From the NCBI GenBank assembly GCA_003971905.1, contig RSEE01000058.1, forward strand, positions 124,001-188,000: a stretch of 64,000 bases of DNA. Reading direction: 5' to 3'. The position numbers were made by a program, and so were the translations under genes. This DNA comes from Moniliella sp. 'wahieum' (Eukaryota > Basidiomycota > Moniliellomycetes > Moniliellales > Moniliellaceae). Positions 46,000 through 55,947 of the stretch are shown here, one piece after another (position 1 is the first letter of the stretch; each line of letters opens with the position of its first letter). The notes beneath the pieces were generated by a model, which was not told the DNA's origin, made no database searches, and worked only from the letters and a program-made list of their open reading frames with translations.

Positions 46000-46158
46000 T
46001 GCCGCTGGCGTCGTCGGGGGTGGGGGAGGAGTGGCGGTCGGGGGAGGGGGTGTGCGGCAGGGGCTCGTCGGCAGCGGGGGATGGGGGATGGAGGAGGAGG
46101 AGGGGGACGAGCGTGGCGGGAAGACAAAGGTGGCCATGGAGTCCAGCGCGCGTGCCAT
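39384..46158 (-). CDS. Very long coiled-coil protein
   Basis: About 6.8 kb of leftward coding sequence, roughly 2,200 residues. The start is taken as ATG 46158 (MARALDSMATFVFPPRSSPS). The N-terminal 300 residues are low complexity: Pro/Ser, poly-Asp or poly-Thr depending on frame (CGT repeats at about 45960-46005), then AVRQSRIARPSRARLLSFHE. The middle is a long series of heptad-like coiled coils, for example EHARLRVQFAALHEQYDHLR, AEREGLFSAFERRLESAEAR, LRQLELAVAAERRILAEREG and EQQVAHWQAEHAAQVEANER. Near the C-terminus WTRVVGEVKEMRSLIHALRT and a 120-bp intron (40240-40359, GTACGT...CCAG) lead to MTSAPGAMLDEALARVHARE and LRVRDLDDTVVTLEAEKRQA, stopping at 39384. The frame changes many times (well over ten), so exon and error breaks cannot be separated. 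It could be a cytoskeletal, spindle-pole or cortical anchor protein; the family is not recognised. Confidence 0.65.
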
Positions 46159-47650
46159 GTTGCAGCGGCGGGGGGGGGGGGGCGCACACGACCAGGGCCA
46201 AGGGAGCGGACGCGGCGGAGGGGATGGAGGGGTGGGGTGGTGGGGGTGCCGGCGCGACGGGAAGGGACGGACGCAGGTGTGCGTGCCTGGAGCGAGGCGC
46301 AGTGGCTAGTGGCTAGTGACTGGGTGAGCTAGGCGTGGGATGCATGAATGCGGTGCGCTGCCTGCCTGCGTGGGCGCATGCCACGTGCCAGCCGCACGAA
46401 GCGCCCGCACAGCGCCAGTGTGCCGCGTGCGATCGGCGGCCCGGCCGGTGGGCCTGCGGTGGACACGCGTAGGGTTGCGGTGCGCACACTGCCCGCGTGC
46501 CGCCGCCCGCCGCCCGGCCGCCGCGGTGGAGCACGCCGGAGCACGCCACGCCCGCTGGTGCGCCCTGGTGCGCACACGCGCCTGGTGGGTGCTGCGGGTG
46601 TGCGCTGGGATGCGCTGCGCCCCCTGGCCGGCGCCCTCTGCAACAGTGGGCTCGTGTGGCCAGGGTCCGCTGCGTGTCTGCTGTGGCTCTGGCCTGCACT
46701 GGCCTGCACTGGCACGCTCCGCCACGCGCTGGCTCAGCACTGCTCCTCAGCCGCCCCCTTGCGCAGACGCGCACGCCCAGCATCACGTCCATCCTCCATC
46801 CTCCATCCGCCCTCCTCCCGCCTCCACTCTCCTCCTCCACCCGCTCCGACTCTCATCCCCTCCCCTCCCACCTTCCCCAGTATGCAGTGCCTCCTTTTCT
46901 CTGTGTCAGCTCGCCATCCGTCGTTTTAGCGTTCAGCGTGTTCAACCTTGAAGCTTCAAGTTCAACTTGAACGTCAACGTCAATGTCGTCAACGCGTCAA
47001 CCCGCAACTGGAACGTCACCGGCTAGTCATTAGTATACTCATTTCTAAGCTCCGCTCCCCCCCTTTTTTCTGATAGCGGCGTAACGCGTATTACGCGTAA
47101 ACGCGTAAGCGAGATAAGCGCACCGCGTTCAACCCAAACGCGCTACGCGTTACGCGTTCCAAGCCCCCCCCCACTTGCCACTGGCCACTGGCCAAGCATC
47201 ATGCATCATGCCACTGCATCAGCACATCAGCGCATCCTCCTGCACCTCTCTCGCCCTAATCCACAACCTGGCAAATTCGCATCTCTTGGCTGCCACCGCC
47301 ACCCCATCTACCCCACACGCGTCTGCATAACGTCGTCCAACCTTACCGGTTAGGCCCGTCGATCATCGACCGTCACGCGTCACGCGTCACCTGCACTGCA
47401 GACGGACGCCCCCCCTCCATCCGATCCCCACACATCACCATCAGCTCGAGCGGCCGAAACCTACTCTGATCTACATGTATCGACATCACATCACGAATTG
47501 TGATGTGATGCCACCAGAATCCGGGAGTCCTGCTGGAATCTCTGTTGAGAGTTGCGGTACATGCCACACATACACTGTGTGCAAAAGCACAATCCTTAAT
47601 CTTCTGTAAGGTTACCCACCCCTCCTCTTCCTATCTTGCTTTTGCATGCA
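46159..47650. other. Intergenic with heptamer repeats
   Basis: The first 750 bases are GC-rich without convincing genes and hold the promoter of the coiled-coil gene. From about 46925 palindromic micro-repeats reappear (TTGAAGCTTCAA, CGTCAACG, ACGCGTAAACGCGTAA; CGTCACG three times at 47371-47391). Confidence 0.5.
47371..47391. repeat. CGTCACG heptamer array
   Basis: Three units at 7-bp period (CGTCACG, CGTCACG, CGTCACC) with ACGCGT at the junctions, the same unit as at 11811-11824. Confidence 0.9.
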
Positions 47651-47737
47651 TCCTCGATGGTCCAACGGCTATGATGTGACGCTCTCACTGCACCTGCAGC
47701 AACCGTCAAGACCCGGGTTCGACTCCCGGTCGGGGAA
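47651..47737 (+). tRNA. tRNA-Glu(CTC) with intron
   Basis: The acceptor stem TCCTCGA pairs with TCGGGGA, with discriminator A at 47737. The D-arm contains GGTCCAACGGCTA. The anticodon stem TGACG pairs with CGTCA around loop CTCTCAC, giving anticodon CTC. The T-arm is ACCCGGGTTCGACTCCCGGT. A 15-base intron lies 3' of position 37 (47688-47702). Mature length is 72 bases. A T-run (TCTTTTT) just downstream is the Pol III terminator. Confidence 0.95.
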
Positions 47738-50592
47738 TCTTTTTGGATATGGGACGCCTTAACCTTCGTTCGTGAGCGCATAGACCATCCACAAAGCTCT
47801 CATTGCCTTTGGCCAAGCCGTCATTCGCGTCATTCATCTTTTTTCCTTGGCAAAAAAAGTGTGCTCATTGCACTCCAAAAGAAGCATCATTTTGGGTAAA
47901 CGAAGGTGGCGTCAATGTAATTGCGCTTCTTGCCAACACTGGCAATTAAAAGTCCGCCACGGTCGCTTCCTACCGAAAACAAAACATCTGCCTTTGATCT
48001 GTGGTATCCGTATCGTCCGGCCTCGCTGGGGGCGCGAAGATGAGAACGGAGAACTGGGGAGAAACGATAGACGAAAAGTACGCTGTGTGTTGGTGCCCCA
48101 CAGAATACACGTGATATACTACTACCTCTCTTCGGTGCCATCCAATTGCCATGGGAGAGACTTTCATCGGCTCCCACTTCGGATAAACACACCTACATAC
48201 TGGCCTCGGCGCCTCAGCTTGAGACCTGAGGAGGGATTGAAGGGACGTTGACCAAAGCGCAGAAGCCACCCACAGTGGCTCGGTGCTACTCAGCGCGCAA
48301 CGCTCTCTCAACGTTCACCTAAGCCTCAGCGAACAACTTTGAGGCTCAGCACCGGGCACCCCTCTATCATATTGCACTTGTTCGGCACATCCTCCCCCCC
48401 CACACACACTAAGCCACAAGCGATCTACTGCCCCTTCCACCTTGCCCTCTCGTTGTAAGTACAACTCACGTGTTGCTGAAAAAGGAGTACATCATGCCAT
48501 GGTCTACCTCCCGCGTTACCTCTATTCTTTTTCCACAGACGGCTCTGAGAGCATGGGCGTGGTCGCCAGGTAGAGAACCCACACATTGAAGCTTTTGGAT
48601 CGGTTCCCGTACGACCTTGTGCAACGCGCGCGCCACCCGCTCGGATCGGTTTTTGGGTGGCGGATAATCCAAGCGCCAAACTACCACACACGAAGAATTC
48701 CAAGACATAAGATGTGGCCTCAATCGCATAATATCGCAAACTGTATATATACTGGCCCAGGAGTCAAAGGCGGCAGTTGCACGACTTGGACGCAGGAATG
48801 AAGATAAGGTTGCAATCCTTGGAAGATCTGAAAAGAGTATGTAGGCAACCTGTCGTAGTTAGGCTGATCGATCTGAGAGATTTGATCTGATCTCGCGCCA
48901 AGCATTTCCAATTTCTTCGTCCCGAACGTCTCTCGCACTTTCCCTGTCTTTGCTCCGCTTCGCACCATGTCCTCTGCTCTTGCCTCTTCCCCCACGAACG
49001 ATTGCTACATACCTGCACCTGGCCTTGACTATGGTCTCCTTGCCCTTAGCGCCGACTTGTGACAATCAAAGCCCTTCTTCGTCATTCTCTGTTGCATCTT
49101 GCCGTTGTCGCAGATCATGTAGTCGTTGCGACCAGTGCCAGTGGTGGCCACGTAAAAAGGGTTTTCACCGATAAAGATTGAACTTCAACGTTCCAATTCA
49201 AACTAACAGCGGATGCGTGTGGGGCATCTGAGCTCTAGAGCCCTGCACGGCCAGCACCCATTGCAGTCAGAAAAATTACGCCACGGACGGGTAGGGTGGC
49301 CACTACGGCCTACGAGAAGACAGAGTGTGCGGTGGTGAGCAACAGCACGAGAGTAACTGAGTACTGGGTACTGATGTGGTATACCTTCTACCGAGTGCTA
49401 CTGGGGCTGATGCACTGGCGCATGATGGTACCGTGGTTCGCTGCTGTAGTGATGGGGGTGGATGGAGATTGTGGGTGCTCATGGCGCTCATGCACTCATG
49501 GTGCATGACTAACACAACTCATCGTTTTGGATGTGTTTCGCGTTGCCGCGCAGGTGTTGGACAATGTTGACGCGTTGACGACGTTTGCCACAGTTTGCCA
49601 CAATAAGGCCAACGTTGAACGTTGAACGTTGAGTTGAATGTTGACCCACAACGGTTACCGGGTACCGGTTATCAGCTTGAAGCTTTAAGCTTTCCTATTA
49701 CTTCCAGTTACCGCGGTTATATACTCTCGGCCAGGGGTCGTTAATCATGCAGATCATGTGAATCAACCCGAGTTAAGTAACTACTATGGCATAACATGTA
49801 ACAACTACTACCGTTGCATCCGGGTAGAACTGAAGCTCAGGCTGACTACAGTGGCAGCTTGACTAATAGAACGGATTCACGAGATGCAATGGTCTCCTGG
49901 GAACTTGAAGATCTCTCCTGAGCGCCTGTGTCATGTACCATGGGATATGGACCTCGTGCCCATGTCATGCCGCCGGCCACAGGGAATTGCGCCCTACTAC
50001 TACATCATCATATAGGCGCAGCCACAACAGCAGCGCCGCACCCGAAGAGAAGAGAGTGTCCAACACCGCCCGCGAGGCCTCAGGCACAGCAGGGGCAAAC
50101 AGCGAGTCGCACAGCAGCACACACGCCTTCTGCCTAACCCACGAGGATCGGGGGGGAACTGAATACTGAAGCTTGAAGCGCGATTAAGCTAACCCACAAC
50201 AAGCCCTGCCGCAGCAGCTGGAAGCATAACAAGTAGATGGACAAACTACACACTGTGTGCTCTTCGGCTCTCTGTGGTGCTGGTAGCAGCTATACCACTG
50301 GGATCACTTTCATTCTCGCGGTCCCACATGTCACAGCTCCATAACCCCTCTTTTCACCAATTCCGTCTCTCGCCACCTCCCCTCCTCTCCCTCCTCTCCT
50401 CTCCTCCTCCATCTCTTGTTGCCATCAATAGTCCTCCAGCTCCCTCTGTTGTTGGTGCTCACGACACTCCCCTCACCGGCTTCACCCATCCATCCTCGCC
50501 CTCTCCGTCTGCCAGTACACACCATTGGCTTATGCAGTTGAACACACGTCTCCCCCCAGTGCTCTGCTTCGCCGCCCCATACTCCTCACGCC
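47738..50592. other. Gene-poor region
   Basis: Lower GC and only short open frames. One minus-strand frame at 48466-48729 (MRLRPHLMSWNSS..., with RLDYPPPKNRSERVARALHK) has a GTATATATAC element about 15-20 bases upstream, but no family or splice evidence. Heptamers AACGTTG occur three times at 49611-49631, and AAGCTTGAAGC/TTTAAGC units near 49672-49692 and 50168-50180. Confidence 0.4.
49611..49631. repeat. AACGTTG heptamer array
   Basis: Three exact tandem units containing the palindrome AACGTT, followed by degenerate continuations (AGTTGAATGTTGAC). Same unit as CGTTGAA at 10735-10769. Confidence 0.9.
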
Positions 50593-51272
50593 ATGTCTGA
50601 CGCCCAACTGCGCCCTACTCCCCCCTAAGATGCTATCCTGCCCTCTCCCCCGACACCGAATCGAGCCCCGACAACCTGTCCGTCTCCACACCCCATACCG
50701 ACGTGTACCGGGCGGGCTCCGAGGGCAAAAAACCACTGCTGGCAGCATTGCTTGGCATTCCACCCCGTTCTCCTATTCCCTCCTGCTCGCCATGCGCTTG
50801 ACAAACTGGAAGCTCTTCTCGATCGAATGGAGCACATGCCCTCTCCGCCTCTCCCGCCCTCTTTTTGCCTTGCACCTTCCCACGCCCCGCGTCGAGTTCG
50901 CGGGAACCAAATGAGGGCCATCAGGCGCCCTGGGGCGACCGCTCGCACTTTCGTCCCATCGACGGAACAGATCGAGATCCACACCCAAATTGGAAAGGGC
51001 AAGTCTACCCGCCGGCTCGGCGTCGCAAACTCTCGCCAGGCTTTGTGCTGGGCCCCCCACTCACCTCGCCGCCCGCCATTCCCTTGCCCCTCGATCCGGC
51101 CACGGCACCGTCGTTCGCCTTCTCGGTGCCGCACCCCATTATGGAAACCAAGACCAATCCCAATGCCACGACCAATCCCAATCCCAATCCCAATCCCAAG
51201 ATGTTCTTCATTCTCCAATGGCGTACGGACGTCTTCCTCAGCACTTCCCGATGCGGCGCCTCCTATCTATGA
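50593..51272 (+). CDS. Unrecognised low-complexity protein
   Basis: An ATG at 50593 starts MSDAQLRP. One base further in register the sequence reads LSPDTESSPDNLSVSTPHTD and RAGSEGKKPLLAALLGIPPR, then in other frames DKLEALLDRMEH. A good-looking last segment is APWGDRSHFRPIDGTDRDPH, PPARRRKLSPGFVLGPP, an Asn-Pro repeat (NPNPNPNPK) and MFFILQWRTDVFLSTS, to a stop at 51270-51272. CT-rich leader sequence precedes the ATG. The composition is clearly protein-like but the frame changes at least three times and I recognise no domain. Confidence 0.45.
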
Positions 51273-51615
51273 CATTGGCCCTCTCTCCTAATAGCTTATG
51301 CTCTGGCTTTGCTGTTGCTCTCTATAAGTTTTTGTGTTGCCCTGTGCATTTGCATCCTGTGAATATACCCATATCACTTTATCTATACGTGTCCCTTCTG
51401 TTATGTCCCTTTTCTTCGGTCTCTTATCGCCCTTCGTTTCATCCCACATGCTCATATTCCCGCTGAGTTGCACGGGATATAGTACATCCATCTTCCATTT
51501 TCCAGCACAGCGTCCCTATTCCCACACGGCGACAACCATATGTATGCGCATGCCTTTATGCCTCTTCTCTCTATCCCCTTTCTCTCTTTCATTATATGGG
51601 ATGAGACCACCGGAC

Positions 51616-52479
51616 CTACGGCCCGGTCAGCTGGGGCTTCGCCCCAGCTTGGTGCTGCGTCGCCACCGTCGCCACCCTTCCCCCAAGAATAATGTCACGA
51701 ACGCTGGTGTAGGTGCGCAAAAAGGGATTGCAGCATATATGCCGGGGGATGTTCTTGATGGACGCCGGGATTGATGTATTGAGTGATTGAGCCAGAGTAG
51801 TTGTTGGGCCACATTTGAGCGGCTTGTGGGCTTCGGGAACCATGAGCCAGAGCTGCGCATAGCGAGGTCCATTCTGTTGTTCCGGCGGTGCGGGTTCCGG
51901 GTTGCGTTCATGGTACGTGACAGGATAAATTAAGGGGTCCAACTGCAGTATAAGTAGTGCCATGAAGGAGACCAATGAATACACTTCCCAACAGCATTTG
52001 CCAAGCGATGGCCATATTTGGCAATCCATGAGGTGAGAAAGGCCATCAACGTTCCATTGTACATATACGCATTTTGGACAACTGTTCTGTGGCTCGAGAC
52101 GGAAGCCGTCACGGATGCGTCCAAAAAGTTTTGGACAGGGGGGGCATGGCTTAAGATTGGGAATGTTCACCTTGCCTACATACTGAGCGTTAGAAGAGCA
52201 GGGCAAACAAGAGGAAGATGAACACACCTTGGCTGGAGCATATAGAGAGAAAAGTGAGGATTGATTGGGACGAATTATGGACATGTTCTTCTGCAAACAT
52301 GTAAGCGTTGGAGTAACTGCATATATATGATCTCTCCCAATGACAACTTCAGCGTGTTGTCTGTAGTTCTCACGCACATTACTAGGACCAAACACATCGC
52401 CCTCGACCCAGGCTGGATTATTGGCGGCCACACCGACAAAGGCATGACGGCCCGGGGCAACAACAGAATCCATGGTCAT
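51616..52479 (-). CDS. Uninterrupted unrecognised ORF, Cys-rich
   Basis: A single open frame of 287 codons with ATG at 52479 and stop at 51616, long for a region with GC near 48% and stops in all other frames. It contains several CxxC pairs (SSSCLPCSSN, CPPCPKLFGR, SCPKCVYVQW), a hydrophobic stretch (YSLVSFMALLILQLDPLIYP) that could be a membrane segment, and a Pro/Gln-rich part (EPAPPEQQNG). I do not recognise a family and there is no homologue evidence. The lower GC and intact frame set it apart from the neighbouring genes. It could be a chance ORF, a young gene, or exons read through an intron. Confidence 0.35.
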   Translation of the reverse strand: MTMDSVVAPGRHAFVGVAANNPAWVEGDVFGPSNVRENYRQHAEVVIGRDHIYAVTPTLTCLQKNMSIIRPNQSSLFSLYAPAKVCSSSSCLPCSSNAQYVGKVNIPNLKPCPPCPKLFGRIRDGFRLEPQNSCPKCVYVQWNVDGLSHLMDCQIWPSLGKCCWEVYSLVSFMALLILQLDPLIYPVTYHERNPEPAPPEQQNGPRYAQLWLMVPEAHKPLKCGPTTTLAQSLNTSIPASIKNIPRHICCNPFLRTYTSVRDIILGGRVATVATQHQAGAKPQLTGP

Positions 52480-53319
52480 TTTGGAGCCACAATTGGGATA
52501 GTGTCTCCCTCATGTTAGAGGGTACTGCTAGGGTTCTCCTGCGCGGCCCTCAATGGATCGGTGACGCTCGCCTAGCCGAGCGGAAGCGTTCCGCTCGCAG
52601 GCCGCGCACGCCTGCTCGCTTCATCTCCCTTCTCTCTCTCCTTTCTCCTTCCCTTCAGACGTTGCTTGAAGACTTGTGGCTCACCACTTTGCCTTCACGC
52701 CTTGTCTGAAGGCTGCTTTGCAGCTGATCCTAGGATCGCGAGTGCTCCCAAGTCGCACTCTAGCACCTCAGAGAGAGACCTGGACCCTGCTCACGCGTAG
52801 CTAGTCATTGTATAGCCGAGTTGGCTTGCCCTCTGGACCTTTCCTCGAGAGACGCCTGGGACTTCTGCTCATAGTTAGTCAGTGTATAGCCGAGCTGACC
52901 TGCCCTCTGGTGCCTGTGCTTCTAGCCGAGCCGGTCTGCTCTCTGGTGCTTCCCTCAGAGACTCCTGCAGTCTTTCCTCATGCGTGGTTTGAACAGGTCG
53001 GTTTAGGCGTAGCTTTTCCCTGTCCCAGCCTTAAGCTCTGTGAATGATATGGATGCAGTATGGAGATGTGGCTGTATTGATACAAACTCCTTCCGACGTC
53101 TGAGGATAATTCAATCCCATCTCTTTCCCCTTTGCCAAATGAAGCCATCTGGCATACTATACCGGTTTGTCCAACAACAGGGTTTGATTCTTGCCCTCCT
53201 TTTTCTCCTTGGATCGATGAGGGACAGGTCAGAAGAGGGAGGGAATGATCCAAACATACATGAGAGAGCGACGAGTCAATGACAGAGGGTGTGCGGATGG
53301 TGCACGGTAGGATGCTCGA
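52480..53319. other. Intergenic with degenerate repeat
   Basis: No gene supported. A diverged direct repeat (TATAGCCGAG...TGCCCTCTGG) lies at about 52805-52955, described separately. Confidence 0.45.
52805..52955 (+). repeat. Degenerate direct repeat
   Basis: Three related units: GTATAGCCGAGTTGGCTTGC-CCTCTGG (from about 52810), GTATAGCCGAGCTGACCTGC-CCTCTGG (from about 52882) and TCTAGCCGAGCCGGTCTGCT-CTCTGG (from about 52921). Spacing is unequal (about 72 and 40 bases). TCAGAGA/TCGAGAGAC motifs recur between units. Origin unknown. Confidence 0.65.
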
Positions 53320-53441
53320 TCAAGTACCGTGCCGACTGAGGTGGCGCAACAGCGGTGACGCCACCAGCGAACCGTATCCAACGGCGAAGGGAGCTGAACA
53401 TCGGGCAATGAGACCGTCACCGCCCCCGGCCTTGCCGCCGG

Positions 53442-53866
53442 TTAAGGTCCTGGTCCTGGTCCTGGTCCTGGTTCTGGTTCCGGCCCCGGCTCCCCCACAG
53501 TACCTAACATCGAGGCCGTCCCCCCGCGATTCACTCCACTCACCCACCTCGCCACCGCCTCATTCGCCCCCCTCTTCACCGGGCCCCAGGCAGCTTGGGC
53601 TTTGAGTCCTTCCCCCGCCCCCCCCCGGCTGGAAAGAGTTGAAGTGAATGAGATACGCCTGTAGCTGCCAGAAAGGTGGCAGCAGGGCCCAACGAAAGTA
53701 CCGTGGCCGACATGATGCAAGAGCCCTTGACCGTGCTTCCCAACGGGACGACACGGACTTCTTCGCTCCGCCTTCTCCACCTGGAGACGTCCCTCTGGCG
53801 CGGTAATACTGCACTCACAACATCATCATATGCCAGTGGATGAGGTCGTTCTGTCCTCTTCGCCAT
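53442..53866 (-). CDS. Unrecognised small protein
   Basis: An ATG at 53866 starts MAKRTERPHPLAYDDVVSAV, continuing as EEVRVVPLGSTVKGSCIMSA and a hydrophobic stretch VLSLGPAATFLAATGVSHSL. After one frame change in a G/C-run (near 53625) it reads GEGLKAQAAWGPVKRGANEA and VARWVSGVNRGGTASMLGTV, ending in a Pro-Gly-Glu repeat. The composition is protein-like, and a pyrimidine-rich stretch on the plus strand upstream is compatible with an untranslated leader. No family recognised; the frame may extend further left through RCSAPFAVGYGSLVASPLLR to 53320. Confidence 0.35.
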
Positions 53867-54259
53867 CACCTCTCCTTCCCCCTTCCCCTTCTTCTCGCTC
53901 GCCTCGTTGCTTGATTATTACTCGCTGGTCGTCTGTGGTTTAGAGACTAGGTGTCTGCAGGTCAGAGCCTTCACGCGTCCTTACAATTCCCTGGCATATT
54001 TCAGTCACTAGTCGCAGCCGCCTGTTTTGGCCTTGGAGCCAGCCAGTACCGCTGAGCCAAGAGCTCACCCGCTGAACCACTTACTCCTGACTCTGTGACG
54101 CTTGAAGACCTGATTAATGGGATTCCAATCGCTACCCGTGGTCTACCTTGGGCTCCACCGCCGCTACTTTCCTCGTGTTAGAGCCAACACACAGTTTTGT
54201 TGTCTCCTCCGTTCCCTCCCCCAAGTCATTATATTGTCGGCATAGCAACGCGCGCCTGC
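53867..54259. other. Intergenic, no gene seen
   Basis: Between the small unrecognised gene and the 3' end of IDH1. No coding signal. Confidence 0.4.
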
Positions 54260-55448
54260 TCAAAAGTTCTTGATGATCGCGTCGGTGAATTGCTGCGTGG
54301 TGGCTGTGCCGCCCATGTCGGGCGTGCCAATGCGGTTCTCCGAGATGACCTTGTACAGCGAGTTGGCAATCGAGTTGGCCTGGGCGTTGAGACCAAGGTG
54401 GCGCAGCATCATCGTCGACGAAAGCAGCATCGCCGTCGGGTTGGCCTTGCCTGTGCCCTCAATGTCCTTGGCCACGTGCCGGCAGCCCGGCTCGTACAGC
54501 GCGTATTCCCGCCCAATGTTGGCGCCTGGGATCACACCGGGCCCGCCTACCAGCGCAGCACCAATGTTGGAAACAATGTTGCCGTACAAGTTGGGGGTGA
54601 CGACCACGTCAAACTGCTGCGGGTTGCTGACCAGCTGCATGGACGTGTTGTCGACAATCATCGCGTTGTGCGTAATGCCAGCATGGGTGTACTCCTTGGC
54701 CACGTCGTTAAAGGTACGGAGGAAGAGACCGTCACCGAGCTTCATAATGTTGGCCTTGTGCACGCACGTCACCTTTTTGCGGCCGTTGCGCACAGCAAAG
54801 TCAAATGCGAAGCGGGCAATGCGCTCCGCCTTGGCGCGCGTCGAGACCTTGAGCGACTCGACGACACCAGGGTAGGACTGGTGCTCGAGCCCCGAGTACT
54901 CGCCCTCGGTGTTCTCGCGAATAATGACAAAGTCCACGTTGGGGTGGCGCGTGGGGTGGCCGGGCAGGGTCTTGCAAATGACCATGGAGGCGTAAATGTC
55001 GAGCTGCTGGCGCATGGCCACGTTCCACGAGTTGTGGCTGCCGGCCTCGATGGGGGTGTAGAAGATGCCTGGGATGGGGGTTAGTACGGCAGGGGCAGGC
55101 GGTGCAGTGCAGGGGGGAGGAGCGTACCCTTGAGGCCGACCTTGTTGCGCTGGAGCGACTGCATGGCATCCTGGAACAGGGCCTCGCTGCCGTGGGTCTC
55201 GCCGAGACGTCGAACTCCTCCCACTCGACGGGGACGTTGATGGACTCGAAGACCTGCTTGACCGAGTGGGTGACCTCCTTGCCGATGCCGTCGCCGGGGC
55301 AGAGGGTGACGACGGACACGCCGCCGTACTTCTTGGGGAGGGCGGCGACGTCGTCGAGGCTGAGGGTGGACATGGCGCGGGCCGCGAGGCGCGGGGCGGG
55401 GGCGGCGCGGAGGGCGCGGGCAAGACCGAGGCTGCGCGGGAGGGCCAT
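54260..55448 (-). CDS. IDH1: NAD-isocitrate dehydrogenase subunit 1
   Basis: Regulatory subunit of mitochondrial NAD-dependent isocitrate dehydrogenase, which forms hetero-octamers with IDH2 and converts isocitrate to 2-oxoglutarate. The Arg/Ala-rich start MALPRSLGLARALRAAPAPR is a mitochondrial presequence. Core motifs: VTLCPGDGIGKEVTHSVKQV, SHNSWNVAMRQQLDIYASMV (the IDH1-type substrate loop that binds the allosteric ligand), [31 protein letters not shown] and VVTPNLYGNIVSNIGAALVG. Exons are 55448-55128 and 55068-54260. The 59-bp intron has donor GTACGC, branch TACTAAC and acceptor CCCAG. One base is missing near 55205 (DVS-GETHGSEALFQ). With that base restored in reading, length is 376 residues, normal for the family. 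It is head to head with IDH2. Confidence 0.96.
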
Positions 55449-55947
55449 GGCGGGGGGCGGGGTGGAGGGAGGGGAGGAGAAGCGCCGTGCGGGTGTTTTG
55501 ATTTGTTTTTGGGATTGGATTTGGCCAGGCGTCGTGGGTGGGCTGCTGGCTCTGCTGGCTGGGCTGCGTCGTCGGGCTGGGCCGGGAAGAAGCGGGGGAC
55601 GCCTGCATCGAACTCTCAGTGCGGGCGAGCGCAGCAGGCAGGGCGCCAGTGTTGGCTGGCCTGCCAGGAGACAACCCTAGCGCTGTGTGCATGCTGGCGG
55701 TGCTCCCCGCGTGGAGTGCAGCGCTGGCGCCGTGCGGACGCTGGGGTCAGTGTGTGCATCTAAGCAGCATGCCTGCCGTCTGCTGGCCAGCCGCCTGTTT
55801 GTAACCCCCCGACGCAACCCATTTCAATCCAGCCCACGCCAGCCCAGCCCAGCCACCACCCACGCCCAAGGCCAGCCACAGCCCCACTCTGCCCGCTTCT
55901 TACTCTCTTCTTCCTGCTGCTGCCCCCACCACCCCCCGCCTAGCCCC
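55449..55947. promoter_or_regulatory. Shared IDH1/IDH2 divergent promoter
   Basis: 499 bp between the two start codons hold both promoters and both 5' untranslated regions. CT-rich sequence precedes the IDH2 ATG, and its mirror (GA-rich as written) precedes that of IDH1. CAGCCCAGCC/GGCTGGGC units occur on both sides. No clear TATA box. Co-regulation is an inference from the arrangement. Confidence 0.65.

Noticed and set aside
46340-46951. Long plus-strand frames opposite the coiled-coil gene's upstream region
   Set aside because: Cys/Arg/Ala-rich composition typical of GC-rich noncoding frames; several overlapping frames are equally open.
53320-53547. TAM41-like motif PFAVGYGS
   Set aside because: Only a few residues match and none of the surrounding nucleotidyltransferase sequence is present.
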